NCBI GenBank assembly: GCA_938041035.1
Contig: CALHYX010000019.1
Coordinates: forward strand, 1 to 48,307
From: an uncultured Acidimicrobiales bacterium
GTDB lineage: Bacteria > Actinomycetota > Acidimicrobiia > Acidimicrobiales > SHLQ01
Direction: 5' to 3'
DNA length: 48,307 bases
The notes below the pieces were generated by a model. That model was not told where the DNA came from, searched no databases, and saw only the letters and a program-made list of their open reading frames with translations. Shown here in pieces: positions 1 to 8,095 of the stretch; position 1 is the first letter of the stretch, and each line of letters begins with the position of its first letter. A program made the position numbers and the translations under genes.

Positions 1-40
1 GCGTCTCGGTGATCACGCTGCTCAGGCTTCCAGGTCCGAC

Positions 41-60
41 CGTGACGGGCAACCGTCACG
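41..60 (-). terminator. hairpin at the 3' end of the TetR gene
   Basis: A perfect 8-bp inverted repeat (CGTGACGG, loop GCAA, CCGTCACG) spans the TGA stop of the minus-strand TetR gene at 56-58. It could form a stable RNA hairpin at the transcript end. No T-run follows, so intrinsic termination is uncertain. Bases 1-40 show nothing I can assign. Confidence 0.35.
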
Positions 61-676
61 TTGCAGGGCCACGGCCGGGACCCGAACCCGCGAGCGCCAA
101 CACCGCGTCGGAATAGGGGGTGAACTCACGGCAGATCGCCACCGGGCCCGGCTCACACCCCGCCTTGAGCCAGTCCCGGGCCACCGACATGAACCCGCCG
201 GCGAGGAGTTCGGCCGGGACCACCCGGTGCTCGGCCGCAACCCCGATGCCAGCCAGGTATTCGGTCCACGCCTCGGCGAGACGCCGCTGGAACGTGTCGA
301 CGATTTCGCCCAGGAGCGGTTGGCTCAACAGCGGCAGCATGACCGGTCGCATCTCTTGTACGTGCTCGAACAGCGGCAGCAGGTCGGGTTCGCCGTCGGC
401 CTCGGAGATGGGCAGGGTCAACGACGGAATCTCGGCGGTGAGCAGATCGAACTTGTTGTCGAAGTGGGCGTAGAAGGTGGAGCGGCCCACACCGGTGCGA
501 TCGAGGATGTCCTGCACCCGGATGCGGTCCCACCGCTTCTCCTGAATCAGCTCGATGAGCGCGCCCCATAACAGCGCCCGCGTTCGTTCCGGCCGGGGAT
601 CGGCCTTTCGGGACGGTGCTTTCCGGGACGGTGTTCTTCGGGACGGTGATTTTTGGGACGGTGTTTTTTGGGACAA
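56..676 (-). CDS. TetR/AcrR family transcriptional regulator
   Basis: DNA-binding repressor of about 206 residues. A typical TetR helix-turn-helix is readable (VQDILDRTGVGRSTFYAHF), followed by a variable ligand domain. An unusual basic Ser/Pro/Arg/Lys tail made of 5-residue repeats precedes the fold, encoded by five 15-bp tandem repeats. I chose the TTG at 676 because GAAGG lies about 7 nt upstream and a TATGAT -10 box (747-742) lies further upstream. An in-frame ATG at 745 or 742 is the alternative but would coincide with that box. It faces a small membrane protein and an ABC exporter, and a double palindrome lies between them, so it probably represses the exporter and itself. The ligand is unknown. 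Confidence 0.8.
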   Translation of the reverse strand: MSQKTPSQKSPSRRTPSRKAPSRKADPRPERTRALLWGALIELIQEKRWDRIRVQDILDRTGVGRSTFYAHFDNKFDLLTAEIPSLTLPISEADGEPDLLPLFEHVQEMRPVMLPLLSQPLLGEIVDTFQRRLAEAWTEYLAGIGVAAEHRVVPAELLAGGFMSVARDWLKAGCEPGPVAICREFTPYSDAVLALAGSGPGRGPAT

Positions 677-681
677 TGCGA
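607..681 (-). repeat. 15-bp tandem repeat, five copies
   Basis: GGGACGGTG recurs at 610, 625, 640 and 655, with a degenerate copy at 670, at an exact 15-bp period. The repeat is in frame inside the TetR gene and encodes a Ser-Arg/Gln-Lys-x-Pro pentapeptide series forming a positively charged N-terminal arm. Confidence 0.9.
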
Positions 682-741
682 CGCCTTCGTTCGATTTCGG
701 ACACGACGTCGCTTTTGTCTCTGGTCGACCTCGGACCCCCA

Positions 742-765
742 TCATATGTTCCGAACATGATGTTC
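742..765. promoter_or_regulatory. overlapping divergent -10 boxes and TetR-type operator
   Basis: Two overlapping palindromes are visible: ATGTTC-C-GAACAT at 746-758 and GAACAT-G-ATGTTC at 753-765. A plus-strand TATGTT (745-750) lies 6 nt before the ATG at 757, and a minus-strand TATGAT (747-742) points at the TetR gene. One bound dimer or pair of dimers would block both promoters, the usual autoregulated TetR layout. Binding by the adjacent TetR is inferred. Confidence 0.6.
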
Positions 766-975
766 GAAAACACTCCGAAGCCCCAACCATCCCTGCGCAG
801 CATGGTGGTGCGCCACATCCCGATTGCGGCGGTCGTGCTGGGCGCCTTGGCCACCATGGTTGCCCTGCACCTGGCGGTCACCGCGGTGCTCGTGGTGGCG
901 GTGGCGCACGTCGTCGTCGGCCTGGTGCTGCTGGTCGTCGCCCGGCTGCGCCCGAGGGGGGAGGTGCAGCAGTGA
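757..975 (+). CDS. small two-helix membrane protein
   Basis: A 72-residue protein with a short polar N-terminus and two adjacent hydrophobic segments at about residues 20-40 and 42-62, ending in a basic tail. I do not recognise a family. It starts 6 nt after a TATGTT box, so the mRNA is probably leaderless; the next ATG at 760 is also possible. Its stop overlaps the GTG start of the ABC ATPase (GTGA at 972-975), so the two are probably co-translated. It may be an accessory subunit of the exporter; that is inference from position only. Confidence 0.7.
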   Translation: MMFENTPKPQPSLRSMVVRHIPIAAVVLGALATMVALHLAVTAVLVVAVAHVVVGLVLLVVARLRPRGEVQQ

Positions 976-1712
976 CCGCGATCGAGGTCCGAAACCTCAC
1001 GAAACGGTTCGGCGACTTCGTGGCCGTCGACGACGTGAGCTTCGACGTGCCGTGGGGCGCGGTCACCGGGTTCGTCGGGGCCAACGGCTCCGGCAAGACC
1101 ACGACGATGCGGACGATGCTCGGGTTGGCCCCGCCGACCAGCGGGTACGCCCACTTCGGTGGGCAACCGTACGATGCCCTCGAGGCGCCGCGCACCCTGA
1201 TCGGCTCGGTGCTCGACCGGATCGGCGCCCACCCGAGTCATTCGGCGCGCCGCCACCTCATGATGATCGCTCGGGGCGCAGGATTGCCCGAGGCCCGGGT
1301 CGACGACGCCCTGGAAGAAGTCGGGCTGCTCGACGTGGCCGACCTGGCCCTGCGCAAGTACTCCATGGGAATGACCCAACGGTGCGCGCTGGCGGCGGCG
1401 CTGCTCGGCGACCCGAGCATCCTCGTGCTGGACGAGCCGGCCAACGGGCTCGACCCCGCCGGTATCCGCTGGTTGCGCACCAAGACCCGCGGGTGGGCCG
1501 ATGAGGGGCGGGCGGTGTTCGTGTCGAGCCATCAGTTGGCGGAGTTGGCCGCGGTGATCGACCACCTGGTCGTCGTGCACCAGGGGCGGCTCGTGCATCA
1601 GGGCCCGGCCGCCGAGCTCGCCCGCCGGGGCGAGGATCTGGAGTCGGTGGTCTTCGATCTACTGGCCGATCTCGACACCTCGGCCGAACCGCGCCGCCGG
1701 GTGCGGTCATGA
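972..1712 (+). CDS. ABC transporter ATP-binding protein
   Basis: ATPase subunit of an ABC-2 type exporter, 246 residues, cytoplasmic face of the membrane. Motifs in order: Walker A GANGSGKTT (residues 36-44), signature YSMGMTQR, Walker B with ILVLDEP followed by NGLDP, and the H-loop histidine in SSH. The start is GTG, overlapping the stop of the small membrane protein, and its own stop overlaps the permease ATG (ATGA at 1709). It resembles the DrrA/NatA group of drug, lipid or ion exporters. The substrate cannot be read from sequence; the divergent TetR suggests export of a toxic or signalling compound. Confidence 0.9.
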   Translation: MTAIEVRNLTKRFGDFVAVDDVSFDVPWGAVTGFVGANGSGKTTTMRTMLGLAPPTSGYAHFGGQPYDALEAPRTLIGSVLDRIGAHPSHSARRHLMMIARGAGLPEARVDDALEEVGLLDVADLALRKYSMGMTQRCALAAALLGDPSILVLDEPANGLDPAGIRWLRTKTRGWADEGRAVFVSSHQLAELAAVIDHLVVVHQGRLVHQGPAAELARRGEDLESVVFDLLADLDTSAEPRRRVRS

Positions 1713-2434
1713 TCGGCGGCGAACTGCTCAACCTCCGGTCGACGAGCACCGCCCGGGTGCTCCTCGTCGCCTCGATGGTGATGGCGGCCATCAGCCTGGT
1801 GGCGAACCTGGCGACCTTCGAAACCGCCCAGCTCGCCGAACGAGCGACGGTGCAGACGGCCATGCACGCCTCGACCGTCGCCACGATCACCTTCTCGTTC
1901 GTCGCGGGACTGGTGCTCTCGACGAGCGACTACCGATTCGGACGCATCGACCAGTTGTTGCTGTCCACCCAGAGCCCGTCGCGCATCCTCGCCACCAAGT
2001 CCGCCGTCGGTTTCGGGCTCGGTGTGGTGTACGGAGTTCTGGGGAGCGTGGTCGCGGTGGCCGTGAGCACCCTCTACTACCGGGTGAACGACGCCGAGAT
2101 CGACCTGACGTCCGCAACGGTGATCCGGCCGCTGGTTGGGGTAACCGTGGCCGCGGGCTTGTTCGTGGTCGCCGGGCTCGGCCTCGGTTCGCTCATTCGC
2201 AACCAACCGTTCGCGCTGGGTGCCGGGCTCGTTCTGGTCCTCGTCGTGCAACCGCCCCTGTTGCTCGGCGCACCCACCGTGGGTCGCTGGTTCCCCGGCG
2301 CCGCCGGGCTGGCGCTGACGCTCGCCCCCGACTCGGCGATGCTCGGTCAGGTCGCCGGGGGACTGGTACTTCTCGGCTGGACGGCGGTCGCCGTTCTGGC
2401 CGGTGTGCTTCGACTCCAGCGGACCGGCGCCTAG
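1709..2434 (+). CDS. ABC-2 type transporter permease
   Basis: A 241-residue integral membrane protein with about six hydrophobic segments, the usual ABC-2 permease architecture. Its ATG overlaps the ATPase stop (ATGA), so the two are co-translated and should form a dimer-of-dimers exporter. No substrate-binding protein is nearby, which fits export. It ends 15 bp from the convergent metallo-hydrolase gene with no evident terminator hairpin between them. Confidence 0.85.
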   Translation: MIGGELLNLRSTSTARVLLVASMVMAAISLVANLATFETAQLAERATVQTAMHASTVATITFSFVAGLVLSTSDYRFGRIDQLLLSTQSPSRILATKSAVGFGLGVVYGVLGSVVAVAVSTLYYRVNDAEIDLTSATVIRPLVGVTVAAGLFVVAGLGLGSLIRNQPFALGAGLVLVLVVQPPLLLGAPTVGRWFPGAAGLALTLAPDSAMLGQVAGGLVLLGWTAVAVLAGVLRLQRTGA

Positions 2435-2449
2435 GACGGCAGGCCTCTT

Positions 2450-3742
2450 CTACTCGCGCGCGGGGTGGCCGGCGGCAACGGCGCCGTAGTAGTTGGTGGA
2501 CATGTAGGTCGGGCTGTCCTGGGCGAGTACGGCTGCGATCTCGGCCTTGATGGCCTTTGCCTCCACCACCTCGGGAATGTCGCGGCGGGCCATCGCCAAC
2601 AGGTCGATGACGTGCAGCGCCAACTGCGGTTCCCCGCCGGCGAGGTGGGCTCGGGCGGCGTCGAGCACCGCCCGCTTGTCGGTGATCGCATCGAGGACCG
2701 CATCGGTGCTGGCGGTGAGCGGCGCCGGATGCAGGGTTGTGATGTTGCGGTCCCACCAGCCCGCTTCGATGCGCCAGACCTCGCGGACGATGTAGTCGGC
2801 GCAGCCGTAGGTCTGGGGTAACCAGGGCGATTCGGCGTACCGCTCGGGAAGCTGGATCTCGTTGATGGCGTCCTCGAGCACCATGCCGGTGTTCATGCGG
2901 GCGAGGGTCTGGTTCCGCAGCCACCGCAGGGCGTCGCGCACCGTGGTGAGAAAGTCGCGGATCTGGTCGGCTCCCGCGATGTTGGTGCCGTATTCGCGGA
3001 TCAACAGTTCGGCCGGCAGTTCGAGGTAGCGGTCCATCTGGTCGGCCCAGGCCCGCGGGTCGCGCGGCGCCCGCAGCGGTGACCCCGAGTTGGGGAAGCT
3101 GCCGATCGTGGCGTTTCCGCCGTAGAGAATCGCATCGTCGGGGAACCACAGCCCCGTGCCGTCGTCGGTTTCGGAGTGGCTGTGGATCAACGTGATGGCG
3201 CGCTCGGTGTCGAGGGTGAGCTCGTCGATGTAGGTCTCGTCGGGGTCGCGGAGCACCGTGAACATCTCCGTGCCGACGATGCTGTTGGTGGCGAAGCCGA
3301 ACTGCCATTCGGTCACCCGCTCGAGGTACTCCTGGGTTTCCCGGTAGCGCTGCAGCCGGTGGAGCACGTTGCGCTGGCCGATAACCGTCGGTGCCGGCTC
3401 ACCCCGTTCGGCGTTGTGGGCCAGCCAGACCTCTACACCGTGGTTGTAGGCCGTGTGGCCATGGCTGTACACGATGTGGGTGATCGGCTTGTCCGACACG
3501 GTGCGCACGTTGGCGATCATCTCCGCGGCGCGTTTGCGGTCGATGCCGGTATCGACCTGGAGCAGCCCGGCGCCGTGATCGACGGTGACCGCGTTGCCGG
3601 TACCGAACTGAATGTCCTGGAGCCACATGCCGTCGGCCACCGAGCGAAACGCCAGCGCGCCTTCGTTGCCGCCGGTCGGGTTCTCCTCGAACCAGTCGAC
3701 CGTCCCCTCGACCCGTTCGGCGCGTCGCCTGTTTTGTGCCAT
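2450..3742 (-). CDS. alkylsulfatase-like metallo-beta-lactamase-fold protein, variant metal motif
   Basis: A 430-residue protein resembling the SdsA1/BDS1 alkylsulfatase group. An N-terminal metallo-beta-lactamase-like domain is followed by a helical dimerisation region recognisable from the segment around WRIEAGWWDRN and the repeat-like AGGEPQLALHVIDLL. The usual HxHxDH zinc motif is replaced: the strand reads VYSHGHTAYNHG, giving His94, His96, Asn100 and His101, with two extra residues and no Asp. Metal binding may therefore differ from the family. No signal peptide is evident. It starts 6 nt after a TACACT box, so it is probably leaderless. A second, canonical homologue lies at 6498-7886. 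Substrate unknown; sulfate esters are a guess from the family. Confidence 0.8.
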   Translation of the reverse strand: MAQNRRRAERVEGTVDWFEENPTGGNEGALAFRSVADGMWLQDIQFGTGNAVTVDHGAGLLQVDTGIDRKRAAEMIANVRTVSDKPITHIVYSHGHTAYNHGVEVWLAHNAERGEPAPTVIGQRNVLHRLQRYRETQEYLERVTEWQFGFATNSIVGTEMFTVLRDPDETYIDELTLDTERAITLIHSHSETDDGTGLWFPDDAILYGGNATIGSFPNSGSPLRAPRDPRAWADQMDRYLELPAELLIREYGTNIAGADQIRDFLTTVRDALRWLRNQTLARMNTGMVLEDAINEIQLPERYAESPWLPQTYGCADYIVREVWRIEAGWWDRNITTLHPAPLTASTDAVLDAITDKRAVLDAARAHLAGGEPQLALHVIDLLAMARRDIPEVVEAKAIKAEIAAVLAQDSPTYMSTNYYGAVAAGHPARE

Positions 3743-3748
3743 GGGGGG

Positions 3749-3754
3749 AGTGTA
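3749..3754 (-). promoter_or_regulatory. -10 box TACACT, leaderless start
   Basis: TACACT on the minus strand, then CCCCCC, then the ATG at 3742. The 6-nt spacing places the transcription start at or next to the A of the start codon. No Shine-Dalgarno sequence is present. Confidence 0.55.
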
Positions 3755-3773
3755 GGTGTCGCTGCGCGGGTGC

Positions 3774-5243
3774 CTAGAAATCCTCGCGGGGCCCGAAGTC
3801 CTCCCAGCGAGCCGGCTCCCGCGGAGGCTCGGGCTCTTTGGCCGGGTACACGTCTCGGCCCGAGCTCACTTCCCGATCGGCGGACGCGTCCGGCTCGGCG
3901 GGGGCTTCGGAGGTCTGGTCGAGTTGGTCGGGCTGGTCGGGCTGGTCGGATCCATCCAACGCCTCCGACGCATCAGACGCATCCGGCTCGTCGGCTGACT
4001 CGGTCTGGTCGGTCTTCTCCATCTCCTCGTCGGCAGATGGTCGCAGGACCACCGCGGCCAGAGCGGTGGTAATCGGGACGGCCGCGACGAGCCCGATCGA
4101 CCCGCACAGCGTCCGCACGATCTCCACGGCGATGAGCTCGGAGTTCGCCACCATGGCCAACGGCTGGTCGGAGACGGCGAACAACAAGATGAGCGGCATG
4201 CTGGCCCCGGCGTAGGCCAACAACAGGGTGTTCACCGTGGACGCAATGTGGTCGCGACCCACCCGGATTCCCGAGGCGACCAGTTCGGTGGTGGGAAGGT
4301 GCGGGCTGTGGCGACGAAGTTCGGCGACGGTTGCGACCTGGGTAACCGTCACATCATCGAGGGCGCCGAGCGCCCCGATGACCGCGCCGCCCAACAACAA
4401 CGCGCTCACATCGAGGTTCTCGGCGATGAACGGCAGAATCAACGCCTCTTCGGTGGCGAGGCCGGTGAACCGGGACACCTTGAAGAACAGCCACGACAGG
4501 GCCAACGTCAGGCCCAGCGCGGCCAGTGTGCCGGCGAGCGCGACCGTGGTCGTCGGGTTGAAGCCGTGGGTGAGGTACAGGCTGATGAACGCGATCGCCG
4601 ACGCGGCGACCACCGCCACCAGCAGCGGGTCGTTCCCGTCGAGGGCCGATGGTGCGACGAACGCGATGAGCACGACGAGGGTGGCTGCCATCGCCAGGAT
4701 CGCCAGAACTCCTCGGAACCGGCCGAGGGCGATGACCACGATGGCGAACAGGGCCGCGAGCCACACGAGGGAGCTGCGTCGGTCGCGGTCGGCGAAGAAG
4801 TAGACGTCGGTCGAGTCTTCGTAGCCGAGGATGATGTCGTCGCCCACCGCGAGGTTGGGGATGGACCGATCGAACGTCAGGTTGATCTCGGGTATGGCGA
4901 CCACGGTTCCGGCGTCAGCACCCTCGTTGGCGATGAGGGTGACCGTTCGGCACACCTGCGGGTTCTCGTTCGTCGAGTACGTGCAGGGGCCATCTCGAAC
5001 TTCCTCCACCGTGGCGCTGAGCCGGTCGGTGACCAAACCGATCTCGTCGGCATTGGCGATGGCGCTGCGGCGGCCCTCGCCGCTGGGCCACAGGGCGATC
5101 ACGCCGATGACCGTCGCAACGGCAGCCACCACGACACCGGCGAGCACGAGGCGCAGCATCGGGTCGCCGGCCCATCGCCGCCAGCCGCCGTCGAGGCCGT
5201 GATCATGGCTGTGGGAATGCCCGGGCATCGCGTTGCCGCTCAT
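3774..5243 (-). CDS. YibE/F family multipass membrane protein
   Basis: A 489-residue protein of the YibE/F-like family. It has a His-rich N-terminus (HSHSHDHG), one transmembrane helix, an extracytoplasmic region of about 110 residues, then roughly seven more helices including a conserved-looking LGALDDVTVTQ segment. The C-terminal 80-90 residues are an acidic, low-complexity tail with DQP repeats. The ATG at 5243 was chosen because a GGGGTG-like site lies upstream and longer versions would run into nagA; ATG 5228 is the alternative. Family function is poorly defined and I assign no substrate. The His cluster might bind metal. Confidence 0.8.
   Translation of the reverse strand: MSGNAMPGHSHSHDHGLDGGWRRWAGDPMLRLVLAGVVVAAVATVIGVIALWPSGEGRRSAIANADEIGLVTDRLSATVEEVRDGPCTYSTNENPQVCRTVTLIANEGADAGTVVAIPEINLTFDRSIPNLAVGDDIILGYEDSTDVYFFADRDRRSSLVWLAALFAIVVIALGRFRGVLAILAMAATLVVLIAFVAPSALDGNDPLLVAVVAASAIAFISLYLTHGFNPTTTVALAGTLAALGLTLALSWLFFKVSRFTGLATEEALILPFIAENLDVSALLLGGAVIGALGALDDVTVTQVATVAELRRHSPHLPTTELVASGIRVGRDHIASTVNTLLLAYAGASMPLILLFAVSDQPLAMVANSELIAVEIVRTLCGSIGLVAAVPITTALAAVVLRPSADEEMEKTDQTESADEPDASDASEALDGSDQPDQPDQLDQTSEAPAEPDASADREVSSGRDVYPAKEPEPPREPARWEDFGPREDF
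3916..3951 (-). repeat. 9-bp tandem repeat in the YibE/F gene tail
   Basis: Four 9-bp units beginning TGGTCG at 3916, 3925, 3934 and 3943, in frame in the minus-strand gene. They encode Asp-Gln-Pro/Leu triplets in the acidic C-terminal tail. Confidence 0.75.
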
Positions 5244-5323
5244 CGGCACCCCGTTCGGGTGGGCGGCTGCGAACAGGGAAGGCAGCGCAGCTTGGGGGTC
5301 ATTGCGACAGAGTATGGCAGCCC

Positions 5324-6463
5324 TCAGCTCGACCGGGGGAGCGGCAAAGAACCAAAGACCACCTCGCCGCCCACCACGGTGAGGACGCACTTCCCATCGG
5401 GGGAGACGACGGTGAGGTCGGCGCGCCGGCCGGGCTCGATGCCACCGCGGCTGGGATCGCCGAGGACGGCGGCGGGAGCGCGGGAGGCCGCGGGCCACTC
5501 CCGCCAGATCGGTTCGCCGGTGGTGCGGGCGAGCTCACGCAGGGCGTCGATGAGCATCGTGGCGCTTCCGGCCAGATCCCCCGACGGGTTGCGTGCCGTG
5601 CCGTCACGGACCTCCACGGGTACCGGGCCGAGGTCGAAAGGCCCGTCGCCGAGCCCGGCCGCGGCCATCGCGTCGCTGACGAGCACCAGCCGGTCTCCCA
5701 GCAGTCGACGCAGCGACCGAAGCACGGCGGGGTGGAGGTGGGCCCGGTCGGCGATGACCGAACCGAACGCACTCGGATGATCGATGATGGCGCCGACCAG
5801 TCCGGGCTCGCGGTGGTGAAGCGGAGCCGTGGCGTTGAACAGGTGGGTGCCGAGGGTTGCTCCGGCGTTCAGCGCTCTCGTCGCCTCCTCGTAGGTGGCT
5901 TCGCTGTGTCCCATCGCGGCCACGATCCCGGCGCCGGTGACGGCATCGAGCAGGCGATGATCAGGGTCGAGTTCGGGGGCGAAGGTGACCAGGGCGACGT
6001 GGTCGAGGTCGGCGAGTTCTTTGGTGAACCGCTCGGCGCTCAGCGCCCAGGCCGGGTCGTGCGTTCCCCGTTTGGCGGGGGCTATCACCGGCCCCTCGAG
6101 GTGTAGCCCCACGGGCACCGCGCCGGGCATCGGCTCGTCGAACACCCGGGCGGCGGCCAGCCGCTGCGCCGGCGGGCCGGTGACGATGGTCGGGGCGAAC
6201 GCCGTCACACCCACTTCGGGCAAGCGAGCGGCAACGGTCGCGATCGCGGCGGGGGTCGAGCTGAAATCGTGGCCGAACGCCCCGTTGATCTGCAGGTCGA
6301 TCAGGCCCGGTGCGGTGACGAAGTCCCCACCCGGTTCGACGTCGCCGCCCGAGCGGTCGTCGACACCCTCGATGAGCCCGTCGGAAATGATCACGCGGCG
6401 GTGCGTCACCGTGCCATCGGGCAACAACGTCGGCCCGGCGATCGACCACGAACCGGCCTTCAT
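5324..6463 (-). CDS. nagA: N-acetylglucosamine-6-phosphate deacetylase
   Basis: A cytoplasmic 379-residue amidohydrolase that removes acetate from GlcNAc-6-phosphate, feeding amino-sugar catabolism and cell-wall recycling. Family signatures are present in order: GLIDLQINGAFG (53-64), HLEGP with metal-ligand Glu123, GHSEAT with His186, THLFNAT with His207, and VSDAM with the catalytic Asp264. These match the E. coli ligands Glu131, His195, His216 and Asp273. Length is normal. No nagB or sugar transporter is adjacent, so the deaminase step must be encoded elsewhere. The ATG at 6463 lies 34 bp from the stop of the upstream same-strand hydrolase. Confidence 0.9.
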   Translation of the reverse strand: MKAGSWSIAGPTLLPDGTVTHRRVIISDGLIEGVDDRSGGDVEPGGDFVTAPGLIDLQINGAFGHDFSSTPAAIATVAARLPEVGVTAFAPTIVTGPPAQRLAAARVFDEPMPGAVPVGLHLEGPVIAPAKRGTHDPAWALSAERFTKELADLDHVALVTFAPELDPDHRLLDAVTGAGIVAAMGHSEATYEEATRALNAGATLGTHLFNATAPLHHREPGLVGAIIDHPSAFGSVIADRAHLHPAVLRSLRRLLGDRLVLVSDAMAAAGLGDGPFDLGPVPVEVRDGTARNPSGDLAGSATMLIDALRELARTTGEPIWREWPAASRAPAAVLGDPSRGGIEPGRRADLTVVSPDGKCVLTVVGGEVVFGSLPLPRSS

Positions 6464-6497
6464 GGAGCGTCGTATTCCACCGACACTTGCCGTCGGC

Positions 6498-7886
6498 TCA
6501 CTCGCCGTCGACCGCTTCGATGGCGAGTTGTACGTCGGTCATGTGGTCCAGGTACATCAGCACCTCCTGGGTGTTGATCGTCGTCTGGACGATCCGGCTG
6601 GTGTAGAGCTCGATGACCGCTCGACCGATCGCGGGGTCGGTCGGGTTGGCAAACCAGGCCCAGTCGGCGAGATGACACGACATCACCGGGTCCGTTTCGG
6701 CCATGGCCCGGGCGCGCCCGATGACCTCGGCGGGGCCCCCGGCGAGCTCGCACACCGCGGCCGCCTGCTGATCGAATCGGGCGGGAGCCCAGTGCGAGGG
6801 GATGTCGTCCCACCACCCGCAGTACTGCTTCATCACCATTCGGCTCACGTCGGCGGCCGACACGTACTGCTCGTTCAGCGTGGGATGGTTCGCCAGCTCG
6901 GCGGGTAGCGCCACCGAGTCGGCGATCTCGTCCTGGCGGTCGCGGGCGTTCAACCCCGCCAGGGTGTGGTCGACAATGTGCTCGAGCGCGGCCGCGTGCA
7001 CGGTGAGCACCTCGGCGATGCGCTGCTGGTCATCGCTGATCGGTTCACCGTGGGCGGGCAGCAGGTGCCGCGGTTCGAGGGCCACCATTTCGCGCAGTGC
7101 GACCGCCCATTCCTCGACATAGCGCTGAACGCGCTTGCCGTTGCCGGCGTTGGGGAGGAAGCCCTGGTAGTAGTCGGCGCTCGCGATGGCGGACCGGCCG
7201 GGTACCGAGACGTAGAGCTGGTCGTCGGTCTCGCCCCGCCGATGTATGAGGTCGAAGCGCTCGCCGCCGACGTCGATAGAAAGCGTGTCGGTGAAGGTCC
7301 GGCTGGGGGGCACCCAGTCGTCGTCGCCGGCCGGGAAGCTGGCGAGGGGTTGGGACATGTAGCGCGACACCGACCCGCGCAGCTTTACGTACCGCTCGAA
7401 CCGATCGACCGTGGCGGCGTGGGCGATCACGACGGGCGAGCCGCCGTCGGGGCCGGATTCGGTCAGCGCCCACGTGCCCATGCAGTGATCGACATGGGCA
7501 TGGGTGTAGACGATCGTGTGGATCGGGGCGTCCGACACGGTGCGGATCGCCTGAAGGATCGCCGGCCCTGCAGGGGCCATACCGGTATCGATCACGACGA
7601 GCCCGTCGTCGGTTTCGAACACCGCACAGTTGACGATCGGCAGGCGAACCAGCCAACTCCGATCGCAGACCTCGGTGATCTCGACCAGCCGCTTGGCGTC
7701 CTCGATCGCATCCTCGTGCCGTCGATCGAACATGTTTTGGGCGACGATCGGGGAGTACGCACCACCGAACGCCCCGCCGCCGACGATCGCATCGGTCAGC
7801 GCGGGGTCCGACATCACCAGCGAGATGCGTACCCGGTTGCGGTGCTTCTCGGCTTCGAGAGCCTCGGCTGGGCTGGGTTCGGGCAT
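6498..7886 (-). CDS. metallo-beta-lactamase-fold hydrolase, alkylsulfatase-like
   Basis: A 462-residue protein with a canonical zinc motif THAHVDH (His129, His131, Asp133, His134) in a metallo-beta-lactamase domain starting near residue 80, a further metal-site candidate His in LLPAHGEP, then a helical region like the alkylsulfatase dimerisation domain (YCGWWDDIP). The C-terminus may be a sterol-carrier-like domain. The ATG at 7886 has AAAGG about 8 nt upstream and is preferred to a longer frame reaching 8114. No signal peptide is seen. It shares architecture with 2450-3742 but keeps the metal Asp. Probable hydrolysis of alkyl sulfates or related esters. Confidence 0.8.
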   Translation of the reverse strand: MPEPSPAEALEAEKHRNRVRISLVMSDPALTDAIVGGGAFGGAYSPIVAQNMFDRRHEDAIEDAKRLVEITEVCDRSWLVRLPIVNCAVFETDDGLVVIDTGMAPAGPAILQAIRTVSDAPIHTIVYTHAHVDHCMGTWALTESGPDGGSPVVIAHAATVDRFERYVKLRGSVSRYMSQPLASFPAGDDDWVPPSRTFTDTLSIDVGGERFDLIHRRGETDDQLYVSVPGRSAIASADYYQGFLPNAGNGKRVQRYVEEWAVALREMVALEPRHLLPAHGEPISDDQQRIAEVLTVHAAALEHIVDHTLAGLNARDRQDEIADSVALPAELANHPTLNEQYVSAADVSRMVMKQYCGWWDDIPSHWAPARFDQQAAAVCELAGGPAEVIGRARAMAETDPVMSCHLADWAWFANPTDPAIGRAVIELYTSRIVQTTINTQEVLMYLDHMTDVQLAIEAVDGE

Positions 7887-8048
7887 AAGCGACCTTTCAC
7901 ATCCGGCCCTGCACTGGTGGCGAGTCGAGCAGGGTTGACGAGCAGGGCGCCGAGGCGCCGCGGGAACGGGCACCGGACGATACCGAACGGCCGTTGCGGG
8001 GCGCACGTCCGTGGCGATCGACCGCAGGCCGAGTTCCGCGCCGCTTGC

Positions 8049-8054
8049 TAGCGT
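8049..8054 (+). promoter_or_regulatory. -10 box TAGCGT of the serine hydrolase gene
   Basis: TAGCGT lies 41 nt before the ATG at 8096 in the divergent region 7887-8095. A normal leader with a strong ribosome binding site follows it. I see no clear operator in this gap. Confidence 0.4.
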
Positions 8055-8095
8055 CGCGTCGAGAGCCGGCGCCGCCGGCGCGATCAGGGGGATAC

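Noticed and set aside
607..681. Short direct repeats that could suggest a CRISPR array
   Set aside because: Units are contiguous 15-bp repeats without spacers, in frame in a gene; no cas genes exist in the window.
153..1598. Long minus-strand open frame (481 codons) across the ABC ATPase
   Set aside because: It runs antisense to clear ATPase motifs and through the TetR gene in another frame; residues are Arg/His-rich as expected of a GC-rich shadow frame.
4248..5780. 510-codon plus-strand open frame over YibE/F and nagA
   Set aside because: Antisense to two recognisable genes, with low-complexity Arg/Gly/Asp composition and no domain.
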